64,000 bases of DNA from Arthrobacter sp. 24S4-2 (GCF_005280255.1 NZ_CP040018.1:2046001-2110000), one strand, 5' to 3'; counted from the first letter of the stretch, positions 44,839 through 55,016 are shown. Made by a program: numbers and translations. The notes: generated from the sequence alone by a model not told the origin.

Positions 44839-45579
44839 CTAACGGCATCGGCGAGCCAGCCAGACGATGAGCACCAGTACAGCGACGACGCCGAGCGCGA
44901 CAGGACCAAAACGGCGCACCAGTATCGGCCACATGGTCGAGCCAAGGTCCAATTCGGCCGCCGGCACGGACTGGGGTTTGAACGAAGACTCTCCCGCCGA
45001 AGGCCGGGTTACCGGTGACGCGGCTGCGGCCCGCGGGCCCGTGGAGGCGGGCCCGGCCGTTTCCACGGTGTCCTGTGCTGTCGCCGAAGGTCCCGTGGTC
45101 GTCCCGGCTGCCGGTTCCGCGGTCTGCCCGGCCTCCCCGCCGCCCACTTTCCCGACCACGCACTGGATAAATTGGGCCAGCAATTTGTCCGAGATGTCCT
45201 GGATGACACCCCGGCCGAACTGGGCCGGTTTGCCGGTGACGTTCATGTCGGTGGTCACGTCCACGGCGGTGCCGTCGCCGTCCCGCGTCAGCACCGCTGT
45301 CACCGTGGCACCTGCCGTGCCATTGCCGCGCTTGTCCTTCCCGGTCGCGGCAATGACCACGGTGTGCGAATCCTCGTTGCGTTCAAGGAATTCACCGGTG
45401 CCGGCATACATCATGGCGATTGGTCCGAGCTTGACCTTGACCGTTCCGGTGAACTGGTCGCCGCTCACGGATGTGAGAGCCGCCCCCGGGAAACACGGCG
45501 CGATATCTTCCAATTGGTTGAAGGAATGCCAGGTGTCCTCCAGCGAACCGGGAACGACGAAGTGATGTTTGAGTTCCAC
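44839..45579 (-). CDS. coxG: CoxG-like SRPBCC protein of the molybdenum hydroxylase operon
   Basis: The 246-aa protein starts at GTG 45579 after AGAGGAA. Residues 1-150 are a CoxG/SRPBCC domain (SLEDTWHSFNQLEDIAPCFPGA, GPIAMMYAGTGEF, ISDKLLAQFIQCV), then a Pro/Ala/Thr-rich linker, then a C-terminal membrane helix WPILVRRFGPVALGVVAVLV. In CO-oxidising bacteria CoxG recruits the enzyme to the membrane, and this tail fits such a role. It is the last gene of the operon. Confidence 0.85.
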   Translation of the reverse strand: MELKHHFVVPGSLEDTWHSFNQLEDIAPCFPGAALTSVSGDQFTGTVKVKLGPIAMMYAGTGEFLERNEDSHTVVIAATGKDKRGNGTAGATVTAVLTRDGDGTAVDVTTDMNVTGKPAQFGRGVIQDISDKLLAQFIQCVVGKVGGGEAGQTAEPAAGTTTGPSATAQDTVETAGPASTGPRAAAASPVTRPSAGESSFKPQSVPAAELDLGSTMWPILVRRFGPVALGVVAVLVLIVWLARRCR

Positions 45580-45601
45580 GTCTTCCTCTCGCCGTGTTCC
45601 G

Positions 45602-46456
45602 CTAGAGCCCCGCGGCCGTGACGACCGCCCGCCTGGTCAGAACCTCCGCCAGATGGCGCCGGTAGGCTGCGTCGCCATTGAGATCGCTGGCCGGATCGGT
45701 CCCCTCGGCTGCGTGCGAGCTGGCGGCCGCGATCGCGTCCCGGGTCAGCGGAGCCCCCGCCAGCGCCTGCTCGACCGCCGTGGCCCGCACCGGTGTGCTG
45801 GCCATATTGGTCAACCCGATCCTGGCCTCGGCGATGGTGCCGCCCTCCACCCGGACCATCGCGGCGACCGCGACGATGGACCACTGCTGGGCCACCCGGG
45901 TGAACTTCTCGTAGTGCGCGCCCCAGCCGGTGTACTTCGGCACCCGCACGTGGGTCAGAATCTCGTCCTCGGCGATTGCGGTGGTGAAGTAGCCCTGGAA
46001 GAAGTCCGCGGCGGCCACCCGGCGTTCCCCGCCCGGGCCGGCCAGGATGAACGTCGCCTCTGCGGCCAACACCGCCGCGGGCAGGTCGCCCGCCGGGTCG
46101 GCGTGCACCAGGGCGCCGCCGAACGTGCCGCGGTGGCGGACCTGCGGATCCGCCACCGTTGCCGCGGCCTTTGCCAGCAAAGGGACATGGGCGGCCACCA
46201 GCGGGTCGGTGGCCACCTGGTGGTGCGTCGTCATGGCGCCAATCAGCAGGGCATCCCCGTCCTCGCGCACCCCGGTCAGCCCTCCAATCCGGCCCAGATC
46301 GATCACCATCTGCGGGTCGGCCAGACGCAGCTTCATCACCGGGATCAGGCTTTGCCCGCCGGCCAGCAGCTTCCCCGCGTCGCCGGCCAAGGCCAGCAGG
46401 CTCAGCGCCTCCGCGACGGTATTGGGCGCGGCGTAGTCGAATGCGCTCGGAATCAT
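45602..46456 (-). CDS. coxM: Molybdenum hydroxylase FAD subunit (CoxM-like)
   Basis: The 284-aa medium subunit binds FAD and passes electrons from the iron-sulfur subunit. Visible motifs are LLAGGQSLIPVMKLRLADP near 30-50 and ATVADPQVRHRGTFGGALVHADPAGDLPA near 100-128, the two FAD-binding loops of the family. Its start ATG overlaps the coxL stop (ATGA at 46456-46453). The sequence appears intact. Confidence 0.9.
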   Translation of the reverse strand: MIPSAFDYAAPNTVAEALSLLALAGDAGKLLAGGQSLIPVMKLRLADPQMVIDLGRIGGLTGVREDGDALLIGAMTTHHQVATDPLVAAHVPLLAKAAATVADPQVRHRGTFGGALVHADPAGDLPAAVLAAEATFILAGPGGERRVAAADFFQGYFTTAIAEDEILTHVRVPKYTGWGAHYEKFTRVAQQWSIVAVAAMVRVEGGTIAEARIGLTNMASTPVRATAVEQALAGAPLTRDAIAAASSHAAEGTDPASDLNGDAAYRRHLAEVLTRRAVVTAAGL

Positions 46457-48821
46457 TGGACACCTCCGGTCATCGTGGCTTCTTCAAGTGCGGCCCACAC
46501 GCGGGACGGCGAACAGGGCATCCTGATGTCCTTCACGCCCAGATGCCGCACCGCGTCCAGCACACCGTTGACAATGGCGGGCGTTGAGGCGATGGTTCCA
46601 GCCTCCCCGACCCCCTTGGCCCCCAGCTGGTTGGTGGTCGAGGGCGTCTCGGTGCGCGCCGTGGTGTAGTGCGGCAGGTCGGGTGCGCCGGGAACCAGAT
46701 AGTCCACAAACGAGCCCGTGACTAGGGTTCCGGCGTCGTCGTACACAGCCTCTTCATAGAGTGCCTGCGCGATTCCCTGTGCCAGACCGCCGTGCACCTG
46801 GCCCTCCACAATCAGCGGATTGACCACAACCCCGACGTCGTCCACGCAGACGTACTTGCGGATCGAGACCCGTCCGGTCTCGGTGTCCACCTCGATGGCC
46901 GCCAGATGGGTGCCGTGCGGGAAGGAGAAATTCTGCGGGTCGAAGGTCGCGTCGGAATCCAGGTTCGGCTCAAACCCGTCCGGCAGGTTGTGTGCCGAAA
47001 AAGTCGCCAGCGCGATTTCGCCCAGCGCCGTCGATTGATCGGTGCCCTTCACGCTGAACCTGCCATCGGCGAACTCGATGTCGTCTTCGCTGGCCTCCAT
47101 GAGGTGAGCGGCCACGACCTTGGCCTTCTCGATCACCTTGTCCGCAGCGGCCAGCACCGCCATGCCGCCGACTGTCAGCGACCTGGATCCGTACGTGTCC
47201 AGGCCCCGTTGGGAGATCTGCGTGTCCCCGTGCAGCACCTCGACGTTTTCGAACGGCACGCCCAGCTTGTCCGCCACGAGCTGGCTCCACGCGGTTTCGT
47301 GGCCCTGGCCATGGGAGGAGGACCCGGTGACCACTTCGATGTTGCCTGTAGGCAGCACCCGCACCTGGGCGTGCTCCCAGCCGCCGGCGGCGTAGCTCAG
47401 CGCACCCAGCACCCGGGATGGGGCCAGACCGCACATTTCGGTGAACGTGGAGATGCCGATGCCCAGCTGGACCGGGTCGTTGGTTTCGCGGCGCCGGGCC
47501 TGCTCAGCCCGGAGCTCGTCGTAGCCGAAGAGTTCAACCGCCTTCGCAGTGGCCGCCTCATAGTTGCCGGTGTCGTATTCGAGCCCGGCAACGGTGGTGA
47601 ACGGGAATTCCTCGTGCTTGATCCAGTTCCTCTCACGCACCTGAAGCGGGTCCAGACCCAGTTCGACGGCGAGTTCGTCCATCATCCGCTCGATCGCAAA
47701 GGTGGCTTCCGGACGTCCTGCACCGCGGTAGGCGTCCGTCCACGCCTTGTTGGTGAACAGATTGGTGCATTCGAACCGGTAGGCCGGGAACTTGTAGATC
47801 GAGTTGTACATGAAGGCACCCAGGATCGGGATACCGGAGGTGACCAGGCCCAGATAGGCTCCCATGTCCGCCAGCAGGTTGACGTCCAGTCCTGTGACGA
47901 TCCCCTCCCTGGTGGCTGAGAGCCTCAACCGCTGCACCTGGGCCCTGCCGTGATGCGCCGCCATCATGGATTCGCTGCGGGTCTCGGTGTATTTGCACGG
48001 CTTGCCCGTGTGCCGGGCCGCGAGCACGGTAATTGCCTCTTCGGGGGTCACCTGCAGCTTTCCGCCGAAACCGCCGCCGACGTCCGGGGCGATCACGCGC
48101 ACTTTGCTTTCCGGGATGGCCAGGGTCAGCGCCAGCATCAATCGCAGAATGTGCGGTATCTGGGTGGCCGACCATATGGTGATCTGCTCACCGGTGGGGT
48201 CCACGACGGTCGAGCGGGGCTCCATGAAGGACGGGATGAGCCGCTGCTGGTAGAACGTACGCTCAATGAGGACCTCGGCACCGTCCAGTGCCTCACGGAT
48301 CGGTTTGCCGGTGCCGGCCTCGCCAGAGTCGAAGACCCAGGTGGCTGATTTGTTGGTGCCCAGGCCCGGATGGGCCAGCACCTGGTCCGTCGCCGCTTCC
48401 TCCAGATCCAGGACGGAGGTCAGCTCCTCGTAGTCGACGTCGACGAGTTCGACGGCGTCGCGGGCGGCGGCGGCGCTGCGGGCGATGATGCAGGCAACCA
48501 CCTCGCCCGCAAAAGAAACCTCGTCCACGGCAATCGCCGGGTGCGCGGGGCCTTTTGGTCGGGCGTAATCGGCCAGGCGTTGGGCAGGCTGCCCTGCTCA
48601 GCCGCTACGTCGGAGCCGGTGAGAACCGCAACGACGCCGGGGGAAGACTTCGCGGCGGCGACGTCGACCGAGGTGATCTTAGCGTGGGCGAATGGACTGC
48701 GCACCATCGCCAGATGCAGCATGCCGGGCAGCGTGATGTTGTCAGTGTACTTGGAGCGCCCGGTGATCAGGTGGGCATCTTCCTTGCGGAGGCGGGCCCT
48801 GCCGACTTCGGTTGTGGTCAT
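46453..48821 (-). pseudogene. coxL: Form II CoxL-like molybdenum hydroxylase large subunit, with one frameshift
   Basis: The N-terminal piece starts MTTTEVGRARLRKEDAHLITG at 48821 and runs to ITPDQKAP; near 48548 the reading shifts to PAHPAIAVDEVSFAGEVVAC and continues without interruption for about 690 residues. Cofactor-binding motifs are present (DVGGGFGGK, SSSHGQGHETAW, GAKGVGEAG). The active-site loop is AYRGAGR, the form II signature; true form I CO dehydrogenases have AYxCSFR, so CO is probably not the main substrate. Apart from the single shift the gene is well preserved, so a recent mutation or a base-calling error is possible. Confidence 0.8.
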
Positions 48822-49330
48822 GACACACCTGCCGTTTCCGTATCGCCGCTGTCCGAGGACACGGTGCCCTCCGCGACGGCCTGGACCGCGGCAACGATGT
48901 TCTGGTACCCGGTGCACCGGCACAGGTTCCCCTCAAGACCGTCCCGGATTTCCTGTTCGGACGGGTGGGGGTTTTCGTCCAGCAAGGACGCCGATTGCAT
49001 GATCATGCCCGGCGTGCAGAAGCCGCATTGCAGAGCATGGCATTGGTGGAAGGCCTGCTGCAGCGGGGCGAGTTTCCCGTCCCGGGCCAAGCCTTCGATG
49101 GTGGTGACGCGGTGGCCATCGGCCTGAACCGCGAACATGGTGCAGGACTTCACGCTGACGCCGTCCAGATGGACTGTGCAGGCGCCGCAGTTGGTGGTGT
49201 CGCAGCCAATCAATGTGCCGGTCTTCCCTAGCCGTTCGCGCAGGTACTGAACAAGCAGCAGCCGCGGCTCGACGTCGTCGGTATAGCTCACATTGTCGAC
49301 TTCGACGGTGATCGTCTTGGAACTCGCCAT
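48818..49330 (-). CDS. coxS: Molybdenum hydroxylase 2Fe-2S subunit (CoxS-like)
   Basis: The 170-aa small subunit carries both iron-sulfur clusters: the plant-ferredoxin type in GCDTTNCGACTVHLDG (about 43-58) and the all-helical type in CGFCTPGM and CRCTGYQN. GAGGAGA precedes ATG 49330. An in-frame upstream start would add 21 unlikely residues. Its stop overlaps the coxL start by ATGA. Confidence 0.93.
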   Translation of the reverse strand: MASSKTITVEVDNVSYTDDVEPRLLLVQYLRERLGKTGTLIGCDTTNCGACTVHLDGVSVKSCTMFAVQADGHRVTTIEGLARDGKLAPLQQAFHQCHALQCGFCTPGMIMQSASLLDENPHPSEQEIRDGLEGNLCRCTGYQNIVAAVQAVAEGTVSSDSGDTETAGVS

Positions 49331-49439
49331 TGAGATCTCCTCTCGCCTCGGAGGACGAGCATGACTGCCCGGCATCCAGTCTTGATGAGTCACACGCTAC
49401 ATCACGGCGAGGGGTTGTGGGCCGGGAATCTCGAAGTTC

Positions 49440-50588
49440 TTACCCTGCCTCCTCGTGGTCGGCTTCAGCCAGGGGCACATGGTGGATCCGGGCGTCCATG
49501 CTGCCCAATCTCGCGCCTCCCCCGCCCCAGTGCAACGCAATGATTTCGGCGGCGATCGACACCGCCGTCTCTTCCGGCGTCCGGGACCCCAGGTCCAGGC
49601 CGATGGGGCTGGAAAGCTTGGACAATTCGGCTTCGGTCAGGCCGGCCTCGCGCAGCCGCTCCAGCCGGTCGTGGTGCGTACGCCGGGATCCCATCGCCCC
49701 GACATAGGCCACGTCGTGGCGCAGCGCCACTTCAAGCAGCGGCACGTCGAATTTCGGATCATGGGTGAGCACACAGATCACCGTGCGTTCATCCACCTGG
49801 CCGGCGTCGATCTGCGCCTGCAGGTAGCGGTGCGGCCATTCCACCACCACCTCGTCCGCCTGAGGGAAACGCGCGGCCGTTGCAAATACCGGACGCGCGT
49901 CACAGACCGTGACCCGGTAGCCGAGAAAGCTGCCCTGTTTGGCGACGGCGGCAGCAAAGTCGATCGCGCCGAACACCAGCATCCGCGGCTGCGGGGCGAA
50001 ACTGACCGCGAAGACGCGCATCCCCTCGCCTCGCCGCTGGCCGTCCGGCCCATAGCTAAGGGTGGCATTCCGGCCGGCGGCCAGCAGGCCCTGCACGTCG
50101 TCGCAGACCGCGTGGTCTGCACGGTTGCTGCCCAGGGAGCCGCTGAATCCGTCCGGACGGACCACCAGGTGGCGGCCGACCCAGTCCGGATCCGGGTGTT
50201 CGATCACAGTGACCACGGCCACCGGACGCCCGGCGCCGACGTCGTCGGCCACCTGCGGCAGCTGCGGGAAGGTCACGGTCGAGACCGGTTCGACGAAGAC
50301 GTCCAGAATCCCGCCGCAGGTCAGGCCGACCTCGAACGCATCATCGTCGCTGATGCCGTACCGCTGCAGCACCGGCCGACCGTCGCGGGCGACCTCGGTG
50401 GCCAATTCGTAGAGCGCACCTTCGACACAGCCGCCAGACACCGACCCGACCGCATGGCCGTCGGCGTCGACCATCATTGCGGCCCCCGGAGGCCGCGGCG
50501 CGGACCGGAAGGCGCGGACCACGGTACCCAGTCCCACGGTTTGGCCGGCCAGTACCGAGGCAACTAAATCATCCAAGACTTCACGCAT
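49440..50588 (-). CDS. XdhC/CoxF-family molybdenum cofactor maturation protein
   Basis: The 382-aa protein is full-length XdhC type: N-terminal domain with PPGAAMMVDADGHAVGSVSGGCVEG near 33-57 and LTCGGILDVFVEP near 92-104, then a Rossmann domain (MLVFGAIDFAAAVAKQG, VLTHDPKFDVPLLEVAL, YVGAMGSRRTH). Such proteins bind and sulfurate the molybdenum cofactor and insert it into the hydroxylase. ATG 50588 overlaps the end of coxE by 8 bp. A 109-bp gap separates it from coxS. Confidence 0.9.
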   Translation of the reverse strand: MREVLDDLVASVLAGQTVGLGTVVRAFRSAPRPPGAAMMVDADGHAVGSVSGGCVEGALYELATEVARDGRPVLQRYGISDDDAFEVGLTCGGILDVFVEPVSTVTFPQLPQVADDVGAGRPVAVVTVIEHPDPDWVGRHLVVRPDGFSGSLGSNRADHAVCDDVQGLLAAGRNATLSYGPDGQRRGEGMRVFAVSFAPQPRMLVFGAIDFAAAVAKQGSFLGYRVTVCDARPVFATAARFPQADEVVVEWPHRYLQAQIDAGQVDERTVICVLTHDPKFDVPLLEVALRHDVAYVGAMGSRRTHHDRLERLREAGLTEAELSKLSSPIGLDLGSRTPEETAVSIAAEIIALHWGGGGARLGSMDARIHHVPLAEADHEEAG

Positions 50589-51681
50589 TGGCAAGCACGT
50601 CCAACAACTCCTTGAAACTTTGCATTGAATGCCCCCCTATAAAATAGTCAACGTGCGGCAGCACTGCCTTGATTCCCTGCTGTATGGGCTCGTACCCCAC
50701 CTTGCCCCGATGCGGGTTGGACCAAACAATGCGCCTCGCCAAGTGATGCAGCCGCTCGACCTGGCGTCCCAGCAAAGCGGGATCGCCGCGCTCCCAACCG
50801 TCGCTGGCAATGACGACGACGGCGCCGCGTGCCACCACGCGCTGGCCCCAGCGGTCGTTGAAGGCCCGCAGCACTTCCCCCAAGCGGGTTCCGCCCGACC
50901 AGTCGGGGACGGCGCGGCCGGCGAGGGCGAGGGCCTTTTCGGCGTCCGGAACACGGAGGGCACCGGTCACCCGGGTCAACCGCGTGCCTAGGGTGAAGAC
51001 TTCCACCTGAAGCGGAGCGGCCTCGACCACCCGGTGGGCCAGCCGCAGGAGGCTGTCCGCATAGGGTGCCATCGAGCCCGAAACGTCGATCAGCCAGACA
51101 ACCCGGCGTGATTTGCGCGGCGCCCGGGCCCGGCGCAGCGGACCCGGCTCCCCGCCACGTCGCAGCTGGTCGCGCAGGGTCCGCACCCGGTCCACGTCGC
51201 TGTGCCGATCGGCACGTTTGCGCCGGGTCTGCCGGGTGGGCAACCGCACCGGCAGCTCCTCGAACATCCGGTGCAGCAGCGCCCGCTCGGTGTCATTGAG
51301 CGTAGCCACGTCACGGTGCCGCAGCCGCTCCCGCCTGCTGGCGAGCGCCATCTGTTGGTTCCGGCCGCCCTCCAGGCCGCCGTCATCGTCCAAAGAGGCC
51401 GCACTGACGGACGTTGCAGATGGCGAGACGCGCGTGGCGGAGGAATGCTCCACCGCGAACCAGGCCTCGAAGGTCCGCTGATAGGTTGGCAAATCGTCCG
51501 GTGAGGCGCACAGGGTTGCCCGGCCGGCCCAGAAAACGGTGGCGCGGCGGCCCAGGCCGAGCCGGCCGACGGCGTCAACGAAGTTCCGCGCCCGGTCCGC
51601 CGTCACTTTCACCCCGGCCGACCGCACCGCAGCGGCAAACGCCAGCAAGATCTCCTCGGCGCTGTGCTCCACGGCCGCCAT
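50581..51681 (-). CDS. coxE: CoxE-like von Willebrand factor A protein
   Basis: The 366-aa protein has a central basic helical part and a C-terminal VWA domain with the MIDAS motif DVSGSM (about 199-204), SGGTRLGEVL and VIASDGWERGDP. With the MoxR ATPase CoxD it is needed to assemble the Mo/Cu-type active site in characterised cox operons. It starts 3 bp after the coxD stop. Confidence 0.9.
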   Translation of the reverse strand: MAAVEHSAEEILLAFAAAVRSAGVKVTADRARNFVDAVGRLGLGRRATVFWAGRATLCASPDDLPTYQRTFEAWFAVEHSSATRVSPSATSVSAASLDDDGGLEGGRNQQMALASRRERLRHRDVATLNDTERALLHRMFEELPVRLPTRQTRRKRADRHSDVDRVRTLRDQLRRGGEPGPLRRARAPRKSRRVVWLIDVSGSMAPYADSLLRLAHRVVEAAPLQVEVFTLGTRLTRVTGALRVPDAEKALALAGRAVPDWSGGTRLGEVLRAFNDRWGQRVVARGAVVVIASDGWERGDPALLGRQVERLHHLARRIVWSNPHRGKVGYEPIQQGIKAVLPHVDYFIGGHSMQSFKELLDVLANA

Positions 51682-51684
51682 CAG

Positions 51685-52569
51685 TCAGCCGAGCATCCGG
51701 GCCAGTGCCGCCGATACGCGCTCGGTGTCTTCACGGTACTTGCAAAGCGCGCCGATGCTCGCCACGGCCGAGGCCAGGTCCAGCTCGGCCCGGCCAAGCT
51801 GGTGCAGAGCCCGGGCCCAATCCAGAGTTTCGGCCACGCCGGGAGGCTTGAGTATGTCGTCGGAAGCCCGGATCTGCTGGACCACGCGTACCACCTGTTC
51901 GGCCAGCAGCGGGGGGACCTCCGGCAACCGCGTACGCACGATCTCCACCTCGCGGGCCAACCCCGGGTGGTCAATCCAGTGGTAAAGGCAGCGCCGTTTG
52001 AGCGCATCATGGAGGTCGCGGGTCCGGTTGGAGGTGAGCACCACAATGGGCGCGGTGTCTGCCTTGACCGTGCCGAACTCGGGGATCGAGACCTGGTAGG
52101 TGGAGAGCACTTCCAAGAGGAATGCCTCGAACTCGTCGTCGGCACGGTCGATTTCGTCGATCAGCAGCACCGCCGGGCTTTGCTGCAGCGCCTTCAGGAT
52201 CGGCCGCGCAAGCAGGAATCGTTTGTCGTAGAGCGAGTGCTCCAGCTCGGCCACGCTCAACTCTGCGCCGCCGCCTGCCTCGACGCTGCGCAGATGCAGA
52301 ATTTGGGCGGTGAAGTCCCAGTCGTACAGCGCTTGCGCGGCATCGATTCCCTCATAGCACTGCATCCGGATCAGTGGCAGCCCAAGGGCCTCCGCGAGGG
52401 CCTCGGCCAGGGAGGTCTTGCCCGTACCTGGTTCCCCCTCGAGCAGCAGCGGGCGTTCCATGCTCAGGGCGAGGTAGCCGATCGTGGCCAGGCCTTCATC
52501 GGCGAGGTAGCCGGTGGAGGCCAGCATTTCGGCCAGTGCTGCGGCGGAGCTGATCGACGTCTGCGTCAT
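51685..52569 (-). CDS. coxD: CoxD-like MoxR AAA+ ATPase
   Basis: The 294-aa protein has Walker A GEPGTGKTS (about 45-53), Walker B LLIDEIDRAD, sensor 1 VLTSNRTRDL and sensor 2 within the RRCLYHWIDHP region. MoxR ATPases act as metal-centre assembly chaperones with VWA partners. It is the first gene of the operon; the promoter should lie between 52570 and about 52700. Confidence 0.92.
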   Translation of the reverse strand: MTQTSISSAAALAEMLASTGYLADEGLATIGYLALSMERPLLLEGEPGTGKTSLAEALAEALGLPLIRMQCYEGIDAAQALYDWDFTAQILHLRSVEAGGGAELSVAELEHSLYDKRFLLARPILKALQQSPAVLLIDEIDRADDEFEAFLLEVLSTYQVSIPEFGTVKADTAPIVVLTSNRTRDLHDALKRRCLYHWIDHPGLAREVEIVRTRLPEVPPLLAEQVVRVVQQIRASDDILKPPGVAETLDWARALHQLGRAELDLASAVASIGALCKYREDTERVSAALARMLG

Positions 52570-52711
52570 GGCACCAGCATAGGACCACTAATCGACGGGG
52601 TCCGGGGATTCGAGGCCAGTCGCCGGTGGGGAAACACATCATGCAGCTGCCGCGTTGTCACGGAGACGAGGCCGATTACGACGGAGTTCATCACGGCGGT
52701 GGCTATGGTAA

Positions 52712-52804
52712 ATTCCAGACGCCCCAACCTTTCCGCAAGCTGACCCAAAGCTGCCTGACGACCTCGCCGGCGACACGGCCGACGATTTCGGCCCTATCCG
52801 ATGA
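52712..52804 (+). pseudogene. Antitoxin C-terminal remnant (VapB position)
   Basis: An open frame without a start codon follows a TAA at 52709-52711 and encodes FPQADPKLPDDLAGDTADDF and GPIR before TGA 52802-52804. The stop overlaps the ATG of the PIN toxin gene (ATGA), the usual antitoxin-toxin coupling. The DNA-binding N-terminal half is not visible. Confidence 0.45.
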
Positions 52805-53006
52805 TCCGGGCGATCCTGGACACCAGCGTTTTCATCGCTCTGGAATCCGGGCGCCCGCTCGACCGAAATAACCTGGCGGAGGAGGGTTCTATCTGCATCA
52901 TCACTATCGCCGAGCTCAACGCACGGGTGAATGCGGCAACCGACACAGACTCCCGTGCCCGCCGGTTGGAAACCGTGGAAGCCCTGACCGCCACGACTGT
53001 GCTACG
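52801..53006 (+). pseudogene. vapC: VapC-type PIN-domain toxin, truncated by an IS30 element
   Basis: The frame starts MIRAILDTSVFIALESGRPL, with the first PIN aspartate in LDTSVFI and the conserved glutamate in TIAELNARV, and runs about 68 residues to EALTATTVL. There it passes into the end of an IS30-type element. The second half of the PIN domain, with the remaining acidic residues, is lost, so the toxin should be inactive. Confidence 0.7.
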
Positions 53007-53012
53007 GCGAAT

Positions 53013-53985
53013 TCAGGCGGTCGTTGCAACGGCGGGTTTTTCTGGTTCAAATATTAGCCGTTCCATGGCCTGGGCGGGGGTTATGCCGCCCAAGGTCTTG
53101 CGTGGCCGGGCGTTGAGTTCGGTGGCGACTTCGAGCAGCCGCTCGGGTGAGTGGGTGGACAGGTCGGTGCCCTTGGGGAAGTACTGGCGCAGGAGCCAGT
53201 GTTCTCGTTGGTTCCGCGCTGCCAGGGTGAGTGCGGGTCGCAGAAGAAGATGTCCATCCTGGTCGCGGCGCTGATCTGGCGGTGCTGGGCCAGCTCGGTG
53301 CCCTGATCCCAGGTCAGCGACTTACGCAGGTGCTCCGGCAGGGTCTTGATCGCTGCCAGCAAACCGTCACGGACAGCGATGGTGCCGTGGTCATCGGGCA
53401 GGTGGACCAGCATCGTAAACCGGGTCTGGCGCTCCACCAAGGTGGCGATGGCCGAGCGGCAGTTCGACCCCAGCACCAAATCCCCTTCCCAGTGCCCGGC
53501 CACGGCGCGGTCGGCGACCTCGGCGGGTCGTTCGCTGATCAAGATCATGTCCGGGATCTTCCCCGACCGCTTGCCGGTGGAGCGTCTTGGGCGCCTCACG
53601 GCGCGGCCCGTGCGCAAGTGTTGGTGCAGGTCAGCGCGCAGGTGACCGCGGCCCTGCACATACAGCGCCTGGTAGATCGTCTCGGGACACACCCGCATCT
53701 CCTCCCGGTCCGGGAACGTCATGGCGAGGTCGTCACTGATCTGTTCAGGGCTCCACTTCGCGCACAACTTGGCCTGTACCAAGGATGCCAGTTCCAGGTC
53801 ATCGAACTTGCTGGCCTTGGGCCGTCGTCCGCGCATCTCGGCTCGTTTCTGCGCCGCATACGGGGCGTACTTCCCCCGGCCCCGCGGGCCCGTCCCGGGT
53901 CCGATACGGCGCAGTTCACGGCTGACCGTCGAGGCCGACCGCCTGAGCTGCGCTGCGATCGCGGAGCCGCATCAACAAGCAGCCT
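53013..53985 (-). pseudogene. IS30-family transposase remnant
   Basis: The minus strand encodes the IS30 pattern IAAQLRRSASTVSRELRRIG, KWSPEQISDDLAMTFPD, the DDE parts GHWEGDLVLG and TWDQGTELAQH and, after a frameshift near 53205, LLRQYFPKGTDLSTHSPERL and ARPRKTLGGITPAQAMERL to TGA at 53015-53013. The first ~30 residues with the start are missing. The element cuts the vapC gene. Confidence 0.8.
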
Positions 53986-54057
53986 CAATCCGGGCAAGGA
54001 ATTCGGAACCGGCCCAGGGATGGTTGATTTCGGCAAATTCCTGCCGGAAGATACTTG

Positions 54058-54092
54058 ACCCGCTCCGGAATGTGAGGCGTTCCGGAGCGGGT
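54058..54092. terminator. 13-bp perfect hairpin downstream of the reductase gene
   Basis: ACCCGCTCCGGAA (54058-54070) pairs with TTCCGGAGCGGGT (54080-54092) around a nine-base loop. It lies just beyond the stop of the minus-strand reductase gene and probably ends that transcript. Confidence 0.75.
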
Positions 54093-54105
54093 GTCATACT
54101 CGCTG

Positions 54106-54705
54106 TCAGCCCTCCCGGATGGCGTGCAGGCCGGTCAGGGGTCCGCCGTCCACTTGCATCAGGCGGCCCATCGGCAGCGGGCCGAGGTCGACGGGGGCGA
54201 ACCCGAAGCCCTCGACGACGGAGCGGAAGAGCTTCTTGGAGTTCTGGTCGTCGCCCGCGTAAAAAAGGATCCGGCGGCCGGCTGCGGTGATGGGGTCGGC
54301 GGCAACATAGGGGCCATACATGTTGTCGAAGGCCTTGATGACGTGCGCCCCGGGGATCAGTGAGGCGACGAGTTCGCTGCCTCCGATGTCCAGCTTGTCC
54401 GCGACAAACGTGGGGGTCAGACTCGCCCATTGGTTGGTGGCATCGATGACGATCCGCCCCTCGCGGGCAGGTAAGTTACCCACCGCCTCTCGGACCTTTG
54501 TCCAGGGGACGGCGAGGACGACGAAATCCGCGTCACCCGCTTCTGATATGGTGCCGGCGGAGGCGTGCGGCCCGAAGGCGTCCACGACGTCCTTGAGCGT
54601 CTCGGGGCCTCGGCTGTTGCTGAAGACCACGTCGTGACCGGCCTTCACTACGTGACCGGCTATGGCGCGGGAGAGCGTTCCCGCACCTATCATTCCGAAC
54701 TTCAT
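54106..54705 (-). CDS. NADPH-dependent F420 reductase-like protein 1
   Basis: The 199-aa protein (MKFGMIGAGTLSRAIAGHVVKAG) is a single Rossmann domain of the F420H2:NADP oxidoreductase / NAD-binding type: GAGTLS dinucleotide loop, NSRGPETL after strand 2, VVLAVPWTKV, VIDATNQW and GAHVIKAFDNMYG. ATG 54705 is favoured over longer frames. The substrate is unknown; related proteins often act on F420 or unknown quinones. A similar gene follows upstream after a 311-bp gap without other features. Confidence 0.8.
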   Translation of the reverse strand: MKFGMIGAGTLSRAIAGHVVKAGHDVVFSNSRGPETLKDVVDAFGPHASAGTISEAGDADFVVLAVPWTKVREAVGNLPAREGRIVIDATNQWASLTPTFVADKLDIGGSELVASLIPGAHVIKAFDNMYGPYVAADPITAAGRRILFYAGDDQNSKKLFRSVVEGFGFAPVDLGPLPMGRLMQVDGGPLTGLHAIREG

Positions 54706-55016
54706 GGGCTTGTTCCTTCGCTGGTTGGGGCTGCCCGGCCCACCGCTCTCCGTGCGTGCCGGGGGGCGGTGAGTCGGCATATGAGCGTGTGGTCTGTGTC
54801 GCAGAAGGCCGGGGGCCTGGCCGGGAGCCCGCCATGTGAGCGGTTGCGTCACTCGCCGACTGGGCGGCGAGGGTCGAGGAGTGGGGCTTGCGGGGACTCG
54901 ATCTTAGAGATCGAGTCCCCGCACCGGTCGCCGGATTGGTCGATCTGGTCCCGCGGGCCCGTTACTCCCTTGTTGTCTCGGCCGATCCGGATCGGGAGCG
55001 GCGCTTTGACGTGCGT

